NCBI RefSeq assembly: GCF_003668995.1
Contig: NZ_CP033068.1
Span: 868,001-932,000, forward strand
Origin: Flavobacterium sp. 140616W15
GTDB taxonomy: Bacteria > Bacteroidota > Bacteroidia > Flavobacteriales > Flavobacteriaceae
Length of the DNA stretch: 64,000 bases
Direction of reading: 5' to 3'
Part shown: one piece after another, positions 50,014 through 59,233 of the stretch
How the letters are laid out: each line of letters begins with the position of its first letter
Numbering within the stretch: the first letter of the stretch is position 1
The notes under the pieces: model-generated
Database searches by the model: none
What the model saw: the letters and a program-made list of their open reading frames with translations, nothing else
What the model was told of the DNA's origin: nothing
Position numbers and translations under genes: made by a program

Positions 50014-50241
50014 TTTAGACTTCTTAGATTGTTAGGCTATCTTAGAATTTTAGATTGATGATTAACGATTTTTGATTTTAAAATTTAGTTATAGATATAG
50101 CTTTGTGAACTTAGCGTTTATAAAGGTTTAGAAAATAAAAATCTTGCACTCCCAATAGTTATCGGGATTGCGGTTAAAAAAATATACAGTTAAAAGAAAA
50201 TTTACAATATAAAAACTCAGAACCTTAGCCACTTAAAAAAA
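50014..50241. repeat. Word-rich spacer between proA and proB
   Basis: It opens with TTAGA/CTTAGA words (50019-50056) and ends with CTCAGAACCTTAGCC (50217-50231), loosely complementary to them. In between, CCCAATAGTTATCGGGA (50151-50167) is an imperfect palindrome like the arms of the 54303 element. No gene is visible. Confidence 0.45.
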
Positions 50242-51002
50242 ATGACTAAAAAAGGATTTTATTAAAAATTGGAAGTAATACGTTAACCAAAGAAACCAAT
50301 CATATTTCGAGAGGAAAGATTGAGGATATTGGAATGCAAATTGCTGCTTTAAATGATAGGTACGAATTTGTGATTGTAAGTTCTGGAGCTATTGCCGCAG
50401 CGAAACAATTTGTGAAACTAGAGAGCAAAGGGAAGGAAATTATTGTAAAACAAGCTTTAGCATCGATTGGTCAGCCTCATTTAATGCGGATTTTCCATGA
50501 GAACTTTAGCGATTTAGGTTTGTTGACCTCACAATGTTTGTTGTCCTATTCTGATTTTGAAAAAGAACAATCCAAAATCAATATTGTAAATACAATAAAT
50601 GTTTTAGTAGAGAACAATTACATTCCTATTATTAATGAAAATGATACTGTAGCAACCGATGAAATTCAGTTTGGAGATAACGATAAACTAGCTGCATTAA
50701 CGGCTGTTTTATTAAATGTAGATATTTTGATAATTGCTACGAATACAAGCGGAATTTATACGAAAGCATCTATCCATAATGAAGTACCAGAAACGATAGC
50801 TTTAGTGAATGATCTACAGCTTTTAGAAAAAGAAATTGGAGAATCTAAGTCGTCACACGGAACAGGAGGAATGCAATCAAAAATTGAAGCCGCAGCAATT
50901 GCCAAAGCAGCAAATATTGAAACCTGGATTGTAAATGGATTAGATGATAATTTTATTTTAAAAGCATTAAAAAATGAAATTCCTTTTACCAAGATTGTGT
51001 AA
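50242..51002 (+). CDS. proB: Glutamate 5-kinase, frameshifted near the start
   Basis: ProB phosphorylates glutamate. The region from 50334 has FVIVSSGAIAAAKQF, QALASIGQPHLM, PIINENDTVATDEIQFGDNDKLAALTA and GTGGMQSKIEAA, all ProB motifs. The ATG at 50242 and the N-terminal RILLKIGSNTLTKET are joined by adding one A to the six-A run 50248-50253, giving 253 residues without a PUA domain, the usual flavobacterial size. The break is most likely a base-calling error. It pairs with proA upstream. Confidence 0.93.
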
Positions 51003-51269
51003 AGATGTTGATTTGGTTAATCGTTAATTCGAATAATGATTATTGAATAAGAACACGGATGATAAAGGTTTTTAGAAATGAGAATAAAAAGAAAACATAA
51101 ACTATATTTTTAATTCAAATTATGATGATTGTCAAAAGAAGAACACGGATAGTGCGGATTTACTAATGTAAAGACACAAATAAAAACAGATACTATTCTT
51201 AAAAATGTTGATTCGGTTAATCGACTATTCGGTTAAACAGTTAAACAAATAACAATTAAACAATATATT
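51003..51269. repeat. Spacer with interleaved direct repeats between proB and argF'
   Basis: An 18-of-20 match lies at 51004-51023 and 51204-51223 (TGTTGATTnGGTTAATCG), and a 12-base exact repeat AAGAACACGGAT at 51049-51060 and 51139-51150. GGTTAA/GTTAAAC words fill the last 50 bases. No gene or promoter match is convincing. Confidence 0.6.
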
Positions 51270-52217
51270 ATGAACTATATTTCAATTCAAGATATCAACT
51301 CATTATCAAAATGGGTTAAAGGGGCGTTAAAAATCAAGAAAAAGCCACTAAAAAATCAACACCTAGGGAAGAACAAAACCTTAGGGATGTTATTTTTTAA
51401 TCCGAGTTTAAGAACGCGTTTGAGTACTCAAAAAGCAGCTTTAAACTTAGGGATGAATGTCATGGTAATGAATTTTACTAATGAAGGCTGGACATTAGAG
51501 TTTGAAGATGGAGCAATTATGAATTCTGGTGCTTCAGAGCATATAAAAGAAGCTGCAGAAGTAGTTTCGCAGTATTGTGATATAATTGCGATTCGTGCCT
51601 TTGCAGGTTTAGAAAGTAAAGAAAAGGATTATGCTGAAACTGTTATTTCAGGATTTATAAAACACGCAACAGTGCCTATTGTAAATATGGAAAGTGCAGT
51701 TCGTCATCCAATGCAATCTTTGGCAGATGCAATTACAATGGAAGAGTATAAAACCAAACATAGACCAAAAGTAGTCCTTTCTTGGGCGCCACATCCTAAG
51801 GCTTTACCTCAGGCAGTTGCAAATTCATTTGTAGAAATGATGCAAATGCAAAAGAATATGGACTTTGTAATTACGCATCCAGAAGGATATGAATTAAGTC
51901 CAGAAATAACAAAAGACTGCAAAATTGAATATGATCAAGATAAAGCATTCGAAAATGCTGATTTTGTATATGTGAAAAACTGGAGTAACTTTAATGACTA
52001 TGGTAAAGTAACAAATTTAGATCCAACGTGGACAGTTACTGCCGAAAAAATGGCTTTAACAAACAACGGAAAATTTATGCATTGTCTTCCAGTTCGTCGT
52101 AATGTAATTGTGAGTGACGAAGTTTTGGATGGCGAAAATTCAATCGTAATCGAGCAAGCGAATAACAGAACATATTCAGCACAATTAGTGTTGCAGAAGA
52201 TTCTAAAGAAATTATAA
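51270..52217 (+). CDS. argF': N-acyl-ornithine carbamoyltransferase (N-succinyl type likely)
   Basis: 315 residues. Carbamoyl-phosphate loop FFNPSLRTRLSTQ, HPMQSLADAITMEEY and HCLPVRRNVIVSDEVLD mark the transcarbamylase family, in the AOTC/SOTC branch, not ornithine carbamoyltransferase. The residue that separates acetyl from succinyl forms lies just before EH in GASEHIKEA: Ser89 here. Acetylornithine enzymes have Glu there; known N-succinylornithine enzymes have a small residue (Pro), and small substitutions convert one into the other in published work. This favours N-succinyl-L-ornithine, by inference. argE would then remove the succinyl group from citrulline. Confidence 0.88.
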   Translation: MNYISIQDINSLSKWVKGALKIKKKPLKNQHLGKNKTLGMLFFNPSLRTRLSTQKAALNLGMNVMVMNFTNEGWTLEFEDGAIMNSGASEHIKEAAEVVSQYCDIIAIRAFAGLESKEKDYAETVISGFIKHATVPIVNMESAVRHPMQSLADAITMEEYKTKHRPKVVLSWAPHPKALPQAVANSFVEMMQMQKNMDFVITHPEGYELSPEITKDCKIEYDQDKAFENADFVYVKNWSNFNDYGKVTNLDPTWTVTAEKMALTNNGKFMHCLPVRRNVIVSDEVLDGENSIVIEQANNRTYSAQLVLQKILKKL

Positions 52218-52313
52218 TTTTATAGGTGCAAAGGCACAAAGTTGGAAAGGTTCAGCGATTTTACAAACTGAATCTAAGCTTTGTTTCTTTGTTCCTTTGA
52301 ACCTTTGAACCTC
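52218..52313. repeat. Word-repeat inverted spacer between argF' and argB
   Basis: The left arm (52224-52253) uses GCAAAGG/CACAAAG words, and the right arm (52278-52313) uses CTTTGTTTCTTTG and CCTTTGAA words. The right arm's complement (AGGTTCAAAGGTTCAAAGG) resembles the left arm. It ends right at the argB ATG. Confidence 0.6.
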
Positions 52314-53090
52314 ATGAAAAAAGTTACAGTAATAAAAATAGGCGGGAACATAATTGATAATCCATCAGAATTAGAACAGTTTTTAACCGATTTTTCTAAA
52401 ATAGAAGGTCATAAAGTATTAGTTCATGGAGGAGGAAAATCGGCTACTAAAATGGCAGAAAGTATTGGTTTGGTTCCGCAAATGATTGATGGCCGTCGTA
52501 TAACAGATGCTGCAATGCTAGATGTTGTGGTGATGATTTACGCAGGTCAGATTAATAAAAATATTGTAGCGCAATTACAGTCTAAAAATAATAATGCAAT
52601 TGGATTTTCGGGAGCTGATGGAAATTTAATCCAATCAACAAAAAGAAATCATCCAACAATCGATTATGGTTTTGTGGGTGATGTAAAGCAAGTTAATACA
52701 AAATTACTAGCTACATTACTAGAAAATGAAATTGTACCAGTTTTTTGTGCAATTACACATGATAAAAAGGGACAATTGCTAAACACAAATGCTGACACGA
52801 TTGCAAGTGAATTAGCGATTGCTTTATCTGAAGTCTTTGAAGTTACACTTACATATTGTTTTGAAAAACAAGGTGTTTTGTCAGATTCAGAAGATGATTC
52901 ATCGGTAATCACAGAAATAAACGAAGCTTTATATGCACAGTTAAAAGCCGAAAAGGTGATTCATTCCGGGATGATTCCTAAGCTAGATAATTGTTTTAAC
53001 AGCTTGTCTAAAGGAGTTCAAACAATAAAAATTGGACACCATAGCATGTTGCAAAATTCTAATATATTGCACACAACGATTAAATTATAA
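52314..53090 (+). CDS. argB: N-acylglutamate kinase
   Basis: 258 residues from the ATG at 52314; an upstream in-frame ATG would add 11 residues taken from a repeat-rich spacer, so I rejected it. VIKIGGNIIDN, VHGGGKSATKM, DGRRITDAAMLDVV, GFSGADGNLI and LNTNADTIASELA, with EKVIHSGMIPKLDNCF, match the amino-acid kinase family and ArgB. It phosphorylates N-acylglutamate. Confidence 0.94.
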   Translation: MKKVTVIKIGGNIIDNPSELEQFLTDFSKIEGHKVLVHGGGKSATKMAESIGLVPQMIDGRRITDAAMLDVVVMIYAGQINKNIVAQLQSKNNNAIGFSGADGNLIQSTKRNHPTIDYGFVGDVKQVNTKLLATLLENEIVPVFCAITHDKKGQLLNTNADTIASELAIALSEVFEVTLTYCFEKQGVLSDSEDDSSVITEINEALYAQLKAEKVIHSGMIPKLDNCFNSLSKGVQTIKIGHHSMLQNSNILHTTIKL

Positions 53091-53177
53091 AAGAAAAAAG
53101 TTGCTAAGTTTCTAAGAAACCATGATTTTTGCAATCTTAGAAATACAGAATCTTAGTACCTCAGTACCTATTTAAAA

Positions 53178-54248
53178 ATGAAAAATATAGAAACGCTCCA
53201 GCAAGAAGCAATAGCATTATTGAAAAGTTTAATCGAAACCCCTTCTTTTTCAAGTGAGGAAGATCAAACGGCACTTTTAATCGAAAATTGGTTCAATCAA
53301 AACGGAATTCCTTTTAAGAGAGAAAACAATAATGTGTGGGCTTTCAACAAGTATTTTGATGAAAAGAAACCAACTCTTTTACTTAATTCACATCACGATA
53401 CAGTAAAACCAAACCAAGCATATACTAATGATCCTTTTAAAGCTATTGTAAAAGACGGCAAATTATTTGGATTAGGAAGTAATGATGCAGGAGGTTGTTT
53501 GGTTTCGCTATTGGCAACGTTTGTACATTTTTATAACAACGAAAAGTTATCGTATAATTTGGTAATCGTAGCTTCTGCAGAAGAAGAGAGCAGTGGGAAA
53601 AATGGATTAAATAGTGTTTTACAACATTTACCAGAGTTGGATTGCGCAATTGTAGGGGAGCCTACATTGATGCAATTGGCTGTAGCCGAAAAAGGATTAT
53701 TAGTGCTAGATGTTAAGGTAAAAGGTACAGCAAGCCATGCAGCACATCAAAATGAAGATAATTCATTATATAATGCTATTCCGGTAATGGAATGGTTTAG
53801 AAACTATAAATACGATAAAATATCTGATGTTTTAGGGCCAGTAAAAATGACTGTAACTCAAATAAATGCAGGAAAACAGCATAACGTAGTGCCATCAGAA
53901 TGTGATTTGGTAGTCGATATTCGTGTAAATGATTGTTATTCAAATACCGAGATTTTAGAAGTGGTAAAAGCCAATATAAAAGCTGAAGTAACACCGCGTT
54001 CTATGCATCTTAATGCATCCTCAATACCAGTAGCACATGCTTTGGTTCAAGCAGGAATTGCTTTAGGAAGAACAACTTATGGTTCGCCAACGCTTTCGGA
54101 TCAATCCGTTTTAAGCTGCCAGTCATTAAAGTTAGGACCCGGAGAAACATTGCGTTCACACTCGGCAGACGAATTTATTTTTATCAATGAAATTGAAGAA
54201 GGAATCGAATTGTATATTAAAATACTAACTGATTTCTTTAAATTATAA
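53178..54248 (+). CDS. argE: M20 family deacylase of the arginine pathway (ArgE-like)
   Basis: 356 residues. Zinc ligands are visible in NSHHDTVKP, FGLGSNDAGG, ASAEEESSGKNG (EE pair) and GEPT; SPTLSDQSVL lies near the C-terminal His region. The lid domain is AEKGLLVLDVKVKGTASHAAHQNEDNSLYNAI. It probably removes the N-acyl group (N-succinyl or N-acetyl) from citrulline or ornithine. DapE-like function is excluded mainly by context, between argB and argH. Confidence 0.88.
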   Translation: MKNIETLQQEAIALLKSLIETPSFSSEEDQTALLIENWFNQNGIPFKRENNNVWAFNKYFDEKKPTLLLNSHHDTVKPNQAYTNDPFKAIVKDGKLFGLGSNDAGGCLVSLLATFVHFYNNEKLSYNLVIVASAEEESSGKNGLNSVLQHLPELDCAIVGEPTLMQLAVAEKGLLVLDVKVKGTASHAAHQNEDNSLYNAIPVMEWFRNYKYDKISDVLGPVKMTVTQINAGKQHNVVPSECDLVVDIRVNDCYSNTEILEVVKANIKAEVTPRSMHLNASSIPVAHALVQAGIALGRTTYGSPTLSDQSVLSCQSLKLGPGETLRSHSADEFIFINEIEEGIELYIKILTDFFKL

Positions 54249-54270
54249 TATTATCTTCTTGTTATTTTTT

Positions 54271-54391
54271 GTCATCCAGAGTGGAGTCGAAGGATAATTA
54301 GGAGCTCTTTCCCGCTATTCGTTTCAATCTTTTCCTGACTAAAGAAGCCAGAAAAAGGATTTTCACTGCTATCGGGGCTAGAAACACAACC
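54271..54391. repeat. Flavobacterial hairpin element, copy 1
   Basis: A motif GTCATCCAGAGTGGAGTCG (54271-54289) is followed by a long imperfect hairpin from about 54303 to 54391: left arm TCTTTCCCGCTATTCG...AATCTTTTCCTG and right arm CAGAAAAAGGATTTTCACTG...CTATCGGGGCT. A partial second copy lies at the window end (63949-64000), with 23 of 26 bases matching over TTTCCCG...AATCTTTT. From memory similar elements are scattered in Flavobacterium genomes. Words of TCTAAG/TCTAAT fill 54440-54496 just before argH. Confidence 0.65.
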
Positions 54392-54497
54392 AGTACAAAC
54401 AATGGCATTAGTTGTAAATTAGAAAACATAAACTAAAAAGATCTAAAAATCAAATAGTCTAAGTGTCTAAGAATCTAATAGTCTAAAAATCTAAGTT

Positions 54498-55777
54498 ATG
54501 AAACTTTGGGAAAAAGGAATACCAACTGATAAACAAATCGAACAATTTACTGTTGGGAATGATAGAGAGCTTGATTTGGTTCTGGCTAAATACGATGCAT
54601 TGGGGTCAATAGCACATGCAAAAATGTTGGGTCAAATAGGGCTTTTAACTGCAGATGAAACCAATTCGTTAGTGGATGTATTAAACGAAATCATTGCCGA
54701 TGCCGAAAAGGAAATTTTGTAATCGAAGATAGTTTTGAAGATGTACATTCCAAAATCGAATATTTACTAACAGTGAAATTAGGCGATGCAGGGAAGAAAA
54801 TCCACACAGCACGTTCTCGTAACGATCAAGTTTTGGTTGATGTGCATTTATACCTTAAAGATGAAGTAAAAGCATTAAAAGAACAAGTAAAAAGCCTTTT
54901 TGACTTGTTGATGGAATCTGCCGAGAAACATCAAAATGTATTATTGCCAGGATACACACATTTACAAATAGCAATGCCGTCATCATTCGGAATGTGGTTT
55001 TCTGCTTATGCAGAGAGTCTTATTGATGATATTACAATGCTTAATGCCGCTGCCAAAATTGTAGATCAAAATCCATTAGGATCAGCGGCAGGTTACGGAA
55101 GTTCATTTCCTATAAATAGAACATTTACAACAAAAGAGTTAGGATTCGAAACCTTAAAGTACAATGCAGTAGCTGCGCAAATGAGTCGTGGTAAAGCAGA
55201 AAAAACAGTTGCTTTTGCAATGAGTAGTGTTGCGGCAACACTGTCTAAATTTGCAATGGACGTTTGTTTGTATATGAGTCAGAATTTTGATTTTATCAGC
55301 TTACCATCGCATCTTACAACAGGTTCGAGCATCATGCCACATAAAAAGAACCCTGATGTATTTGAGTTAATTCGTGGTAAATGTAACAAGATACAAGCAT
55401 TACCATATGAAATCACTCTAATTACAAATAACTTACCAAGTGGCTATCATAGAGATTTACAGCTTTTAAAAGAAGGACTGTTTCCAGCAATTCAAAATCT
55501 TAAAGCTTGTTTAGACATTGCAATTTTCTCCATAAAAGACATTGCAGTAAAAGACCATATTTTAGAAGATAAAAAATACGATTACTTGTTTACAGTAGAT
55601 ACATTAAATGAAATGGTTGTAGCAGGAATGCCGTTTAGAGATGCATATAAAGAAGTTGCTGAGCAATTAGAAAATGGTACATTTAAGTCTCCTAAAGAAA
55701 CAAAACATACACACGAAGGAAGTATTAATAATTTGTGTTTAGATGCTATAAAAGATAAGATGAAGAGTTCTTATTAA
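54498..55777 (+). CDS. argH: Argininosuccinate lyase, frameshifted
   Basis: ArgH splits argininosuccinate into arginine and fumarate. The first 74 residues (MKLWEKGIPTDKQIEQFTVGND, LAKYDALGSIAHAKML) break at 54722. Adding one A to the four-A run 54706-54709 gives EKGNFVIEDSFEDVHSKIEY and joins the rest from TVKLGDAGKKIHTARSRNDQ, including the signature GSSIMPHKKNPDVFE. The restored protein has 426 residues, typical of this branch. The run is only four bases, so transcript slippage is a poor explanation; an assembly error fits. It closes the cluster, and a terminator follows. Confidence 0.94.
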
Positions 55778-55783
55778 TTCACG

Positions 55784-55819
55784 AAAATGCGCTATGATTT
55801 CATAGCGTATTTTTTTTTA
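55784..55819 (+). terminator. Intrinsic terminator of the arginine cluster
   Basis: AAAATGCGCTAT / ATAGCGTATTTT (one G-T pair) around a small loop, then a T-run; 7 bp after the argH stop. Confidence 0.85.
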
Positions 55820-55897
55820 GGTAAATCCTTTTTATTGAAAACAGAAAATTCATACTAAATACATATATTTGATATATAGTTATCTTAAAGTAATAGT

Positions 55898-56896
55898 ATG
55901 ACACAATTTGATGAACAGGCAACTCAAAAACTTTTTGAGAAGAACTTAATTACCGAAGAACAATTTGTGCAGGTAAAAGCCTATCGCAGTTTAGGGATTT
56001 TTTCGCTATATAACGAATTAAAGTTATTCCTATACCTATCAGTTTTGTTATTTACAACAGGAATCGGAATCTTGATTTATCAAAATATAGATACAATAGG
56101 TCATGTCGCTATTTTATCTTTGCTTCTAATTGTAACAGTAATCTGTTTTTATTTTTGCTTTAAAAATTCAAAAGGATTTCAAAAAGAAGATTCTAGTTTT
56201 GAAAATCCAGTATTACAATATTTAGTCCTTACGGCTACAATTCTTAGCTGTATTTTTGTAGGGTACATTCAATTTCAATACGAGCTATTCGGGACTCATT
56301 ATGGTTTGGCAACATTAGTCCCTACAATTATTAGTTTTTTTTGTGCTTATTATTTTGATAATAAAAGTGTATTAACAATTGCTGTAACAGGTTTAGCAGC
56401 TTATATAGGTCTTTCGGTAAGTCCGCAAACCTTACTTAGCAATGATTTTTATACAACAGATACCTTAAGTTATTCGGCAATTATATTAGGAGGATTATTA
56501 ATCCTTTGGACTATTTATAGCGCAAAGATTAATTTAAAAATACATTTCAATTTTATCTACCTTACTTATGCTTTGCATTTGATATGTATTGCAGCGATCA
56601 ATAACCTATTTCAAGGTTATTGGTTAATTTTTGCAATTGTCTTAGGAGCTTCTGCTTATTATTTCTACAAAGTAAGCTATCAGATTCCAGCAATTTCATT
56701 ATTTGTGTTTACAATTATATACGCCTACATTGGTATTAATATTATAGTTTTTAAATTTTTAGAGTTTATAAATGCCGATGATTTCTTTGAATTTATAATG
56801 GTTTTAACTCCTTTTTACATAATAGGATCTATTGTTTTATTTATCATATTAATTAAAAATTTCAATAAACAAAAAGCAAATGATAGTATACGATAA
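55898..56896 (+). CDS. DUF2157-like multi-pass membrane protein
   Basis: 332 residues. A short cytosolic N-terminus with LFEKNLITEEQF (the DUF2157 opening) is followed by about ten hydrophobic helices (LFLYLSVLLFTTGIGILIY onward). No catalytic motif is seen. Its end overlaps the ATG of the next membrane gene by 17 bp; the pair is probably translated together and may form a complex. Function is unknown. Confidence 0.75.
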   Translation: MTQFDEQATQKLFEKNLITEEQFVQVKAYRSLGIFSLYNELKLFLYLSVLLFTTGIGILIYQNIDTIGHVAILSLLLIVTVICFYFCFKNSKGFQKEDSSFENPVLQYLVLTATILSCIFVGYIQFQYELFGTHYGLATLVPTIISFFCAYYFDNKSVLTIAVTGLAAYIGLSVSPQTLLSNDFYTTDTLSYSAIILGGLLILWTIYSAKINLKIHFNFIYLTYALHLICIAAINNLFQGYWLIFAIVLGASAYYFYKVSYQIPAISLFVFTIIYAYIGINIIVFKFLEFINADDFFEFIMVLTPFYIIGSIVLFIILIKNFNKQKANDSIR

Positions 56897-58072
56897 GAAT
56901 TTATTGAAGAATATTTTTTGGTTAATGAAGCAGAGAACTTACAGAAAGCTAATTTTATAACCAAAGAGCAATTAGATACTGTTTCTAAAGAATTGCCAGT
57001 GCTTAAAAGTCAGGACAATATATTAATTCGTATTGGTTTCTTTCTATTAGGAGTTTTTTTATATTCATCTATATGTGGTACAATTTCTTTATTAGGAATA
57101 GGTGCTTCTTCGAATGATTTTTTTATTGCTTTAATTTACCTTTTCGCAATAGTTGGGTTTGTTGGGACTGAGCTTTTAGCGCAGCAAAAATATTATGGGT
57201 ATGGTTTAGACGATGCTTTTGTATTGGGAGCACAATTAACCTTGGCAATAGCTGTGGCAATGACTTTTACTACAAGTATATTACGAATAAGTAATGCAGA
57301 TGTATTATCAAGTATGATTACAGTAACGGTTGTTTCTTTTTTTATGTATTTGCGTTATTTACATTTGTCTTCTGCACTGATTTTTTGTTTGGCATCAACT
57401 ACAACATTAGGATTTGTCTTCTTTAATTATATTGAGCTGGGGAGTGTTATTCTGCCATTTGTATTTATGCTTTATGCAATTGGAATGTATTGTAGCAGTA
57501 AAGTGCTTCTTAAAAATTTGAAAGAACCTTTTTATTATAATGGAATTTTACTAATGAAAAATTTTAGTAAGGTGTTATTCTATCTTTCGGGGAATTATTT
57601 TGTTGTAAGAGAGTTTTCTGCAAGCTTATCTGGTGGTTATTATGAAATAAGTCCGGAAATTCCATTTAGCATGTTCTTTTGGATTTTTACGTTTATAGTT
57701 CCCGTACTTTATTTGTTTTTTGGATTACGTAACAAAGATAGAGTTTTGCTTTGGATTGGTTTTTTATCCTTTTGTTTTTCAATTTTTACTTTTAGAACCT
57801 ATCATCATGTTTTACCGACAGAAGTAGCGTTAACTTTTGGGGGATTATTGCTATTTGCATTTACTTACTTTGCAATAAGAAAAATAAGAGACAATGAAAA
57901 AGGAATAACATTTAAATCGGACCGATTTGATAACTCAAATTCATTATTAAATGCCGAAGCTTTAATTATAGCATCCACATTTGGAATGAAGCCAGAAGTT
58001 AAGCCTGAGGAATCACCAATGGAGTTTGGAGGAGGAGATTTTAGTGGAGGAGGCTCAGGAGGAAGTTTTTAA
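56880..58072 (+). CDS. DUF4401-like membrane protein, frameshifted
   Basis: An ATG at 56880 in the previous gene's end opens MIVYDKNLLKNIF, and one extra T in the six-T run 56914-56919 joins it to LVNEAENLQKANFITKEQLD, in total 397 residues. As read, translation starts only from a TTG at 56918. The N-terminal NFITKEQL echoes the partner gene's NLITEEQF. About ten helices follow. The tail MEFGGGDFSGGGSGGSF is Gly-rich, a type of ending seen in some bacterial membrane proteins. Function is unknown. Confidence 0.75.
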
Positions 58073-58095
58073 TTAAAAGCAAATACCGAATTGAA

Positions 58096-58133
58096 GATTA
58101 AAATATTCTTGCTAAGGCAGGAATATTTTAATC
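58096..58133. terminator. Two-way terminator overlapping the HD gene stop
   Basis: GATTAAAATATTCTTGC (58096-58112) pairs with 58117-58133 over 17 bp with one G-T pair and a TAAG loop. It separates two convergent genes and contains the restored stop (58128-58130) of the HD gene, which supports that stop. Confidence 0.78.
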
Positions 58134-58669
58134 AATATAAAATTCATATTCTTGTATTTTTACTTGCAAACGATTTTCCAAATATTGATTTGCTCCTTTT
58201 AATTTTTCTAAAATAGACTCAGCTTCATTTTTGTATTTTCTTTTTTAAGACTATTCCATGTTTTAGGAGGTTTCTGTAAGTTAGTTATCCTATCTGCTAA
58301 TTTTACAGCCCAAACTTCTTTTCTTTGAGATGAAATTCGGTTCAAACTATCAAGCATTCTTTCTTCTTTTGGTAAATTACCATTCTTTGTGAGGGCAGAA
58401 ACACCTTTGGCTATTTCAATTCCAAATTCAAGTTCTAATTCATCAAATGTTGTAGCTGTATCTTCTAAAGTGTCATGTAATAATGCAATCTGAGTAGCAA
58501 AATTTAAATCAAATTCCTTAGTATTACTTGCGGCAATTAAAATTTCCATTGCCACATTGCTTAAATGAACAATATACGGTAGTTGAGAATCAGGAATAAG
58601 CTGATTGCTTTCTGAATGTTTAAGGGCAGCAAAAATTATTGTTTTTTGATAAATTGATTGAATATCCAT
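58128..58669 (-). CDS. HD domain (SpoT-like) hydrolase, frameshifted
   Basis: HD motif: PYIVHLSNVAMEIL, IALLHDTLEDTATTFDELELEFG and VWAVKLADRITNLQKPP, as in RelA/SpoT HD hydrolases. The as-read frame ends early at 58208. Adding one A on the coding strand at the run 58236-58239 (four T on the plus strand) continues as KYKNEAESILEKLKGANQ and ends at 58128, a helical C-terminus; 180 residues in all. There is no synthetase domain. A (p)ppGpp hydrolase (MESH1-like) or nucleotide phosphohydrolase role is plausible, but unproven. It is 17 bp downstream of ytxJ. Confidence 0.85.
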
Positions 58670-58686
58670 TTAGTTTTATTCAAAAA

Positions 58687-59076
58687 TTACACTTTAGTTT
58701 TTAAAGTTTCAGCGTCAATATCACTATGAGAAACATCATATATTGATTTTCCGTCTTTAATAAGTAATAATTGAGGAGATTGATGAACGACATTAAAACG
58801 AGATGCTATTTCATTAGAAACATCACGATGTGCTATTAAATCAAGAAAATAAGCCTTAACTTTATTGTCTAAATCAAACTCTTTTTCAAATTGTTTTAGG
58901 GCCATTCTGCTAATACTACATCTTGTACTGTGTTTAAATATAAGAATTTGCTTATCTTTAGACTCAGTTACGATTTCGTCTAATTGGTCTACACTTGTTA
59001 AAGGGATCCAGTTTATTTTGGTTTCTGATGATTCATTTTGATCAGAATTTCCAAATAATGATGATAGAAAACTCAT
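58687..59076 (-). CDS. ytxJ: YtxJ-type bacillithiol-system redox protein
   Basis: 129 residues from the ATG at 59076; an upstream ATG (59106) would add ten unconserved residues. Thioredoxin-like fold with the single active Cys in FKHSTRCSISRMAL, FLDLIAHRDVSNEIASRF and the cis-Pro in VVHQSPQLLLI. YtxJ acts as a monothiol bacilliredoxin-like protein in bacillithiol-using bacteria, which fits Flavobacterium. It diverges from clpB. Confidence 0.9.
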   Translation of the reverse strand: MSFLSSLFGNSDQNESSETKINWIPLTSVDQLDEIVTESKDKQILIFKHSTRCSISRMALKQFEKEFDLDNKVKAYFLDLIAHRDVSNEIASRFNVVHQSPQLLLIKDGKSIYDVSHSDIDAETLKTKV

Positions 59077-59233
59077 ATTTTGTCGTTGTTTATGACTTTT
59101 TGACATTTAAAAATGATGAAGATCAAATTATAAGTGTCATTTTGTCTGTTTTTTTATTGTGGAATATATTTTGAGAAATAATAAACAAAGTTACTTATTA
59201 AAATAGAATCATAAATCATAAATCAATATAAAG

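Noticed and set aside
52281..52313. ArgB starting 11 codons earlier
   Set aside because: The extra residues come from the word-repeat spacer and precede the conserved VIKIGGN start; the ATG at 52314 fits the family.
54773..55777. The large argH fragment as an independent gene
   Set aside because: It begins inside the conserved N-terminal region and one inserted base joins it to the 74-residue piece upstream to give a normal ArgH.
45313..58239. Programmed frameshifting or polymerase slippage at the broken genes
   Set aside because: Runs of four to seven bases are too short for efficient slippage, the sites lack slippery heptamers with downstream structures, and all errors have the same sign.
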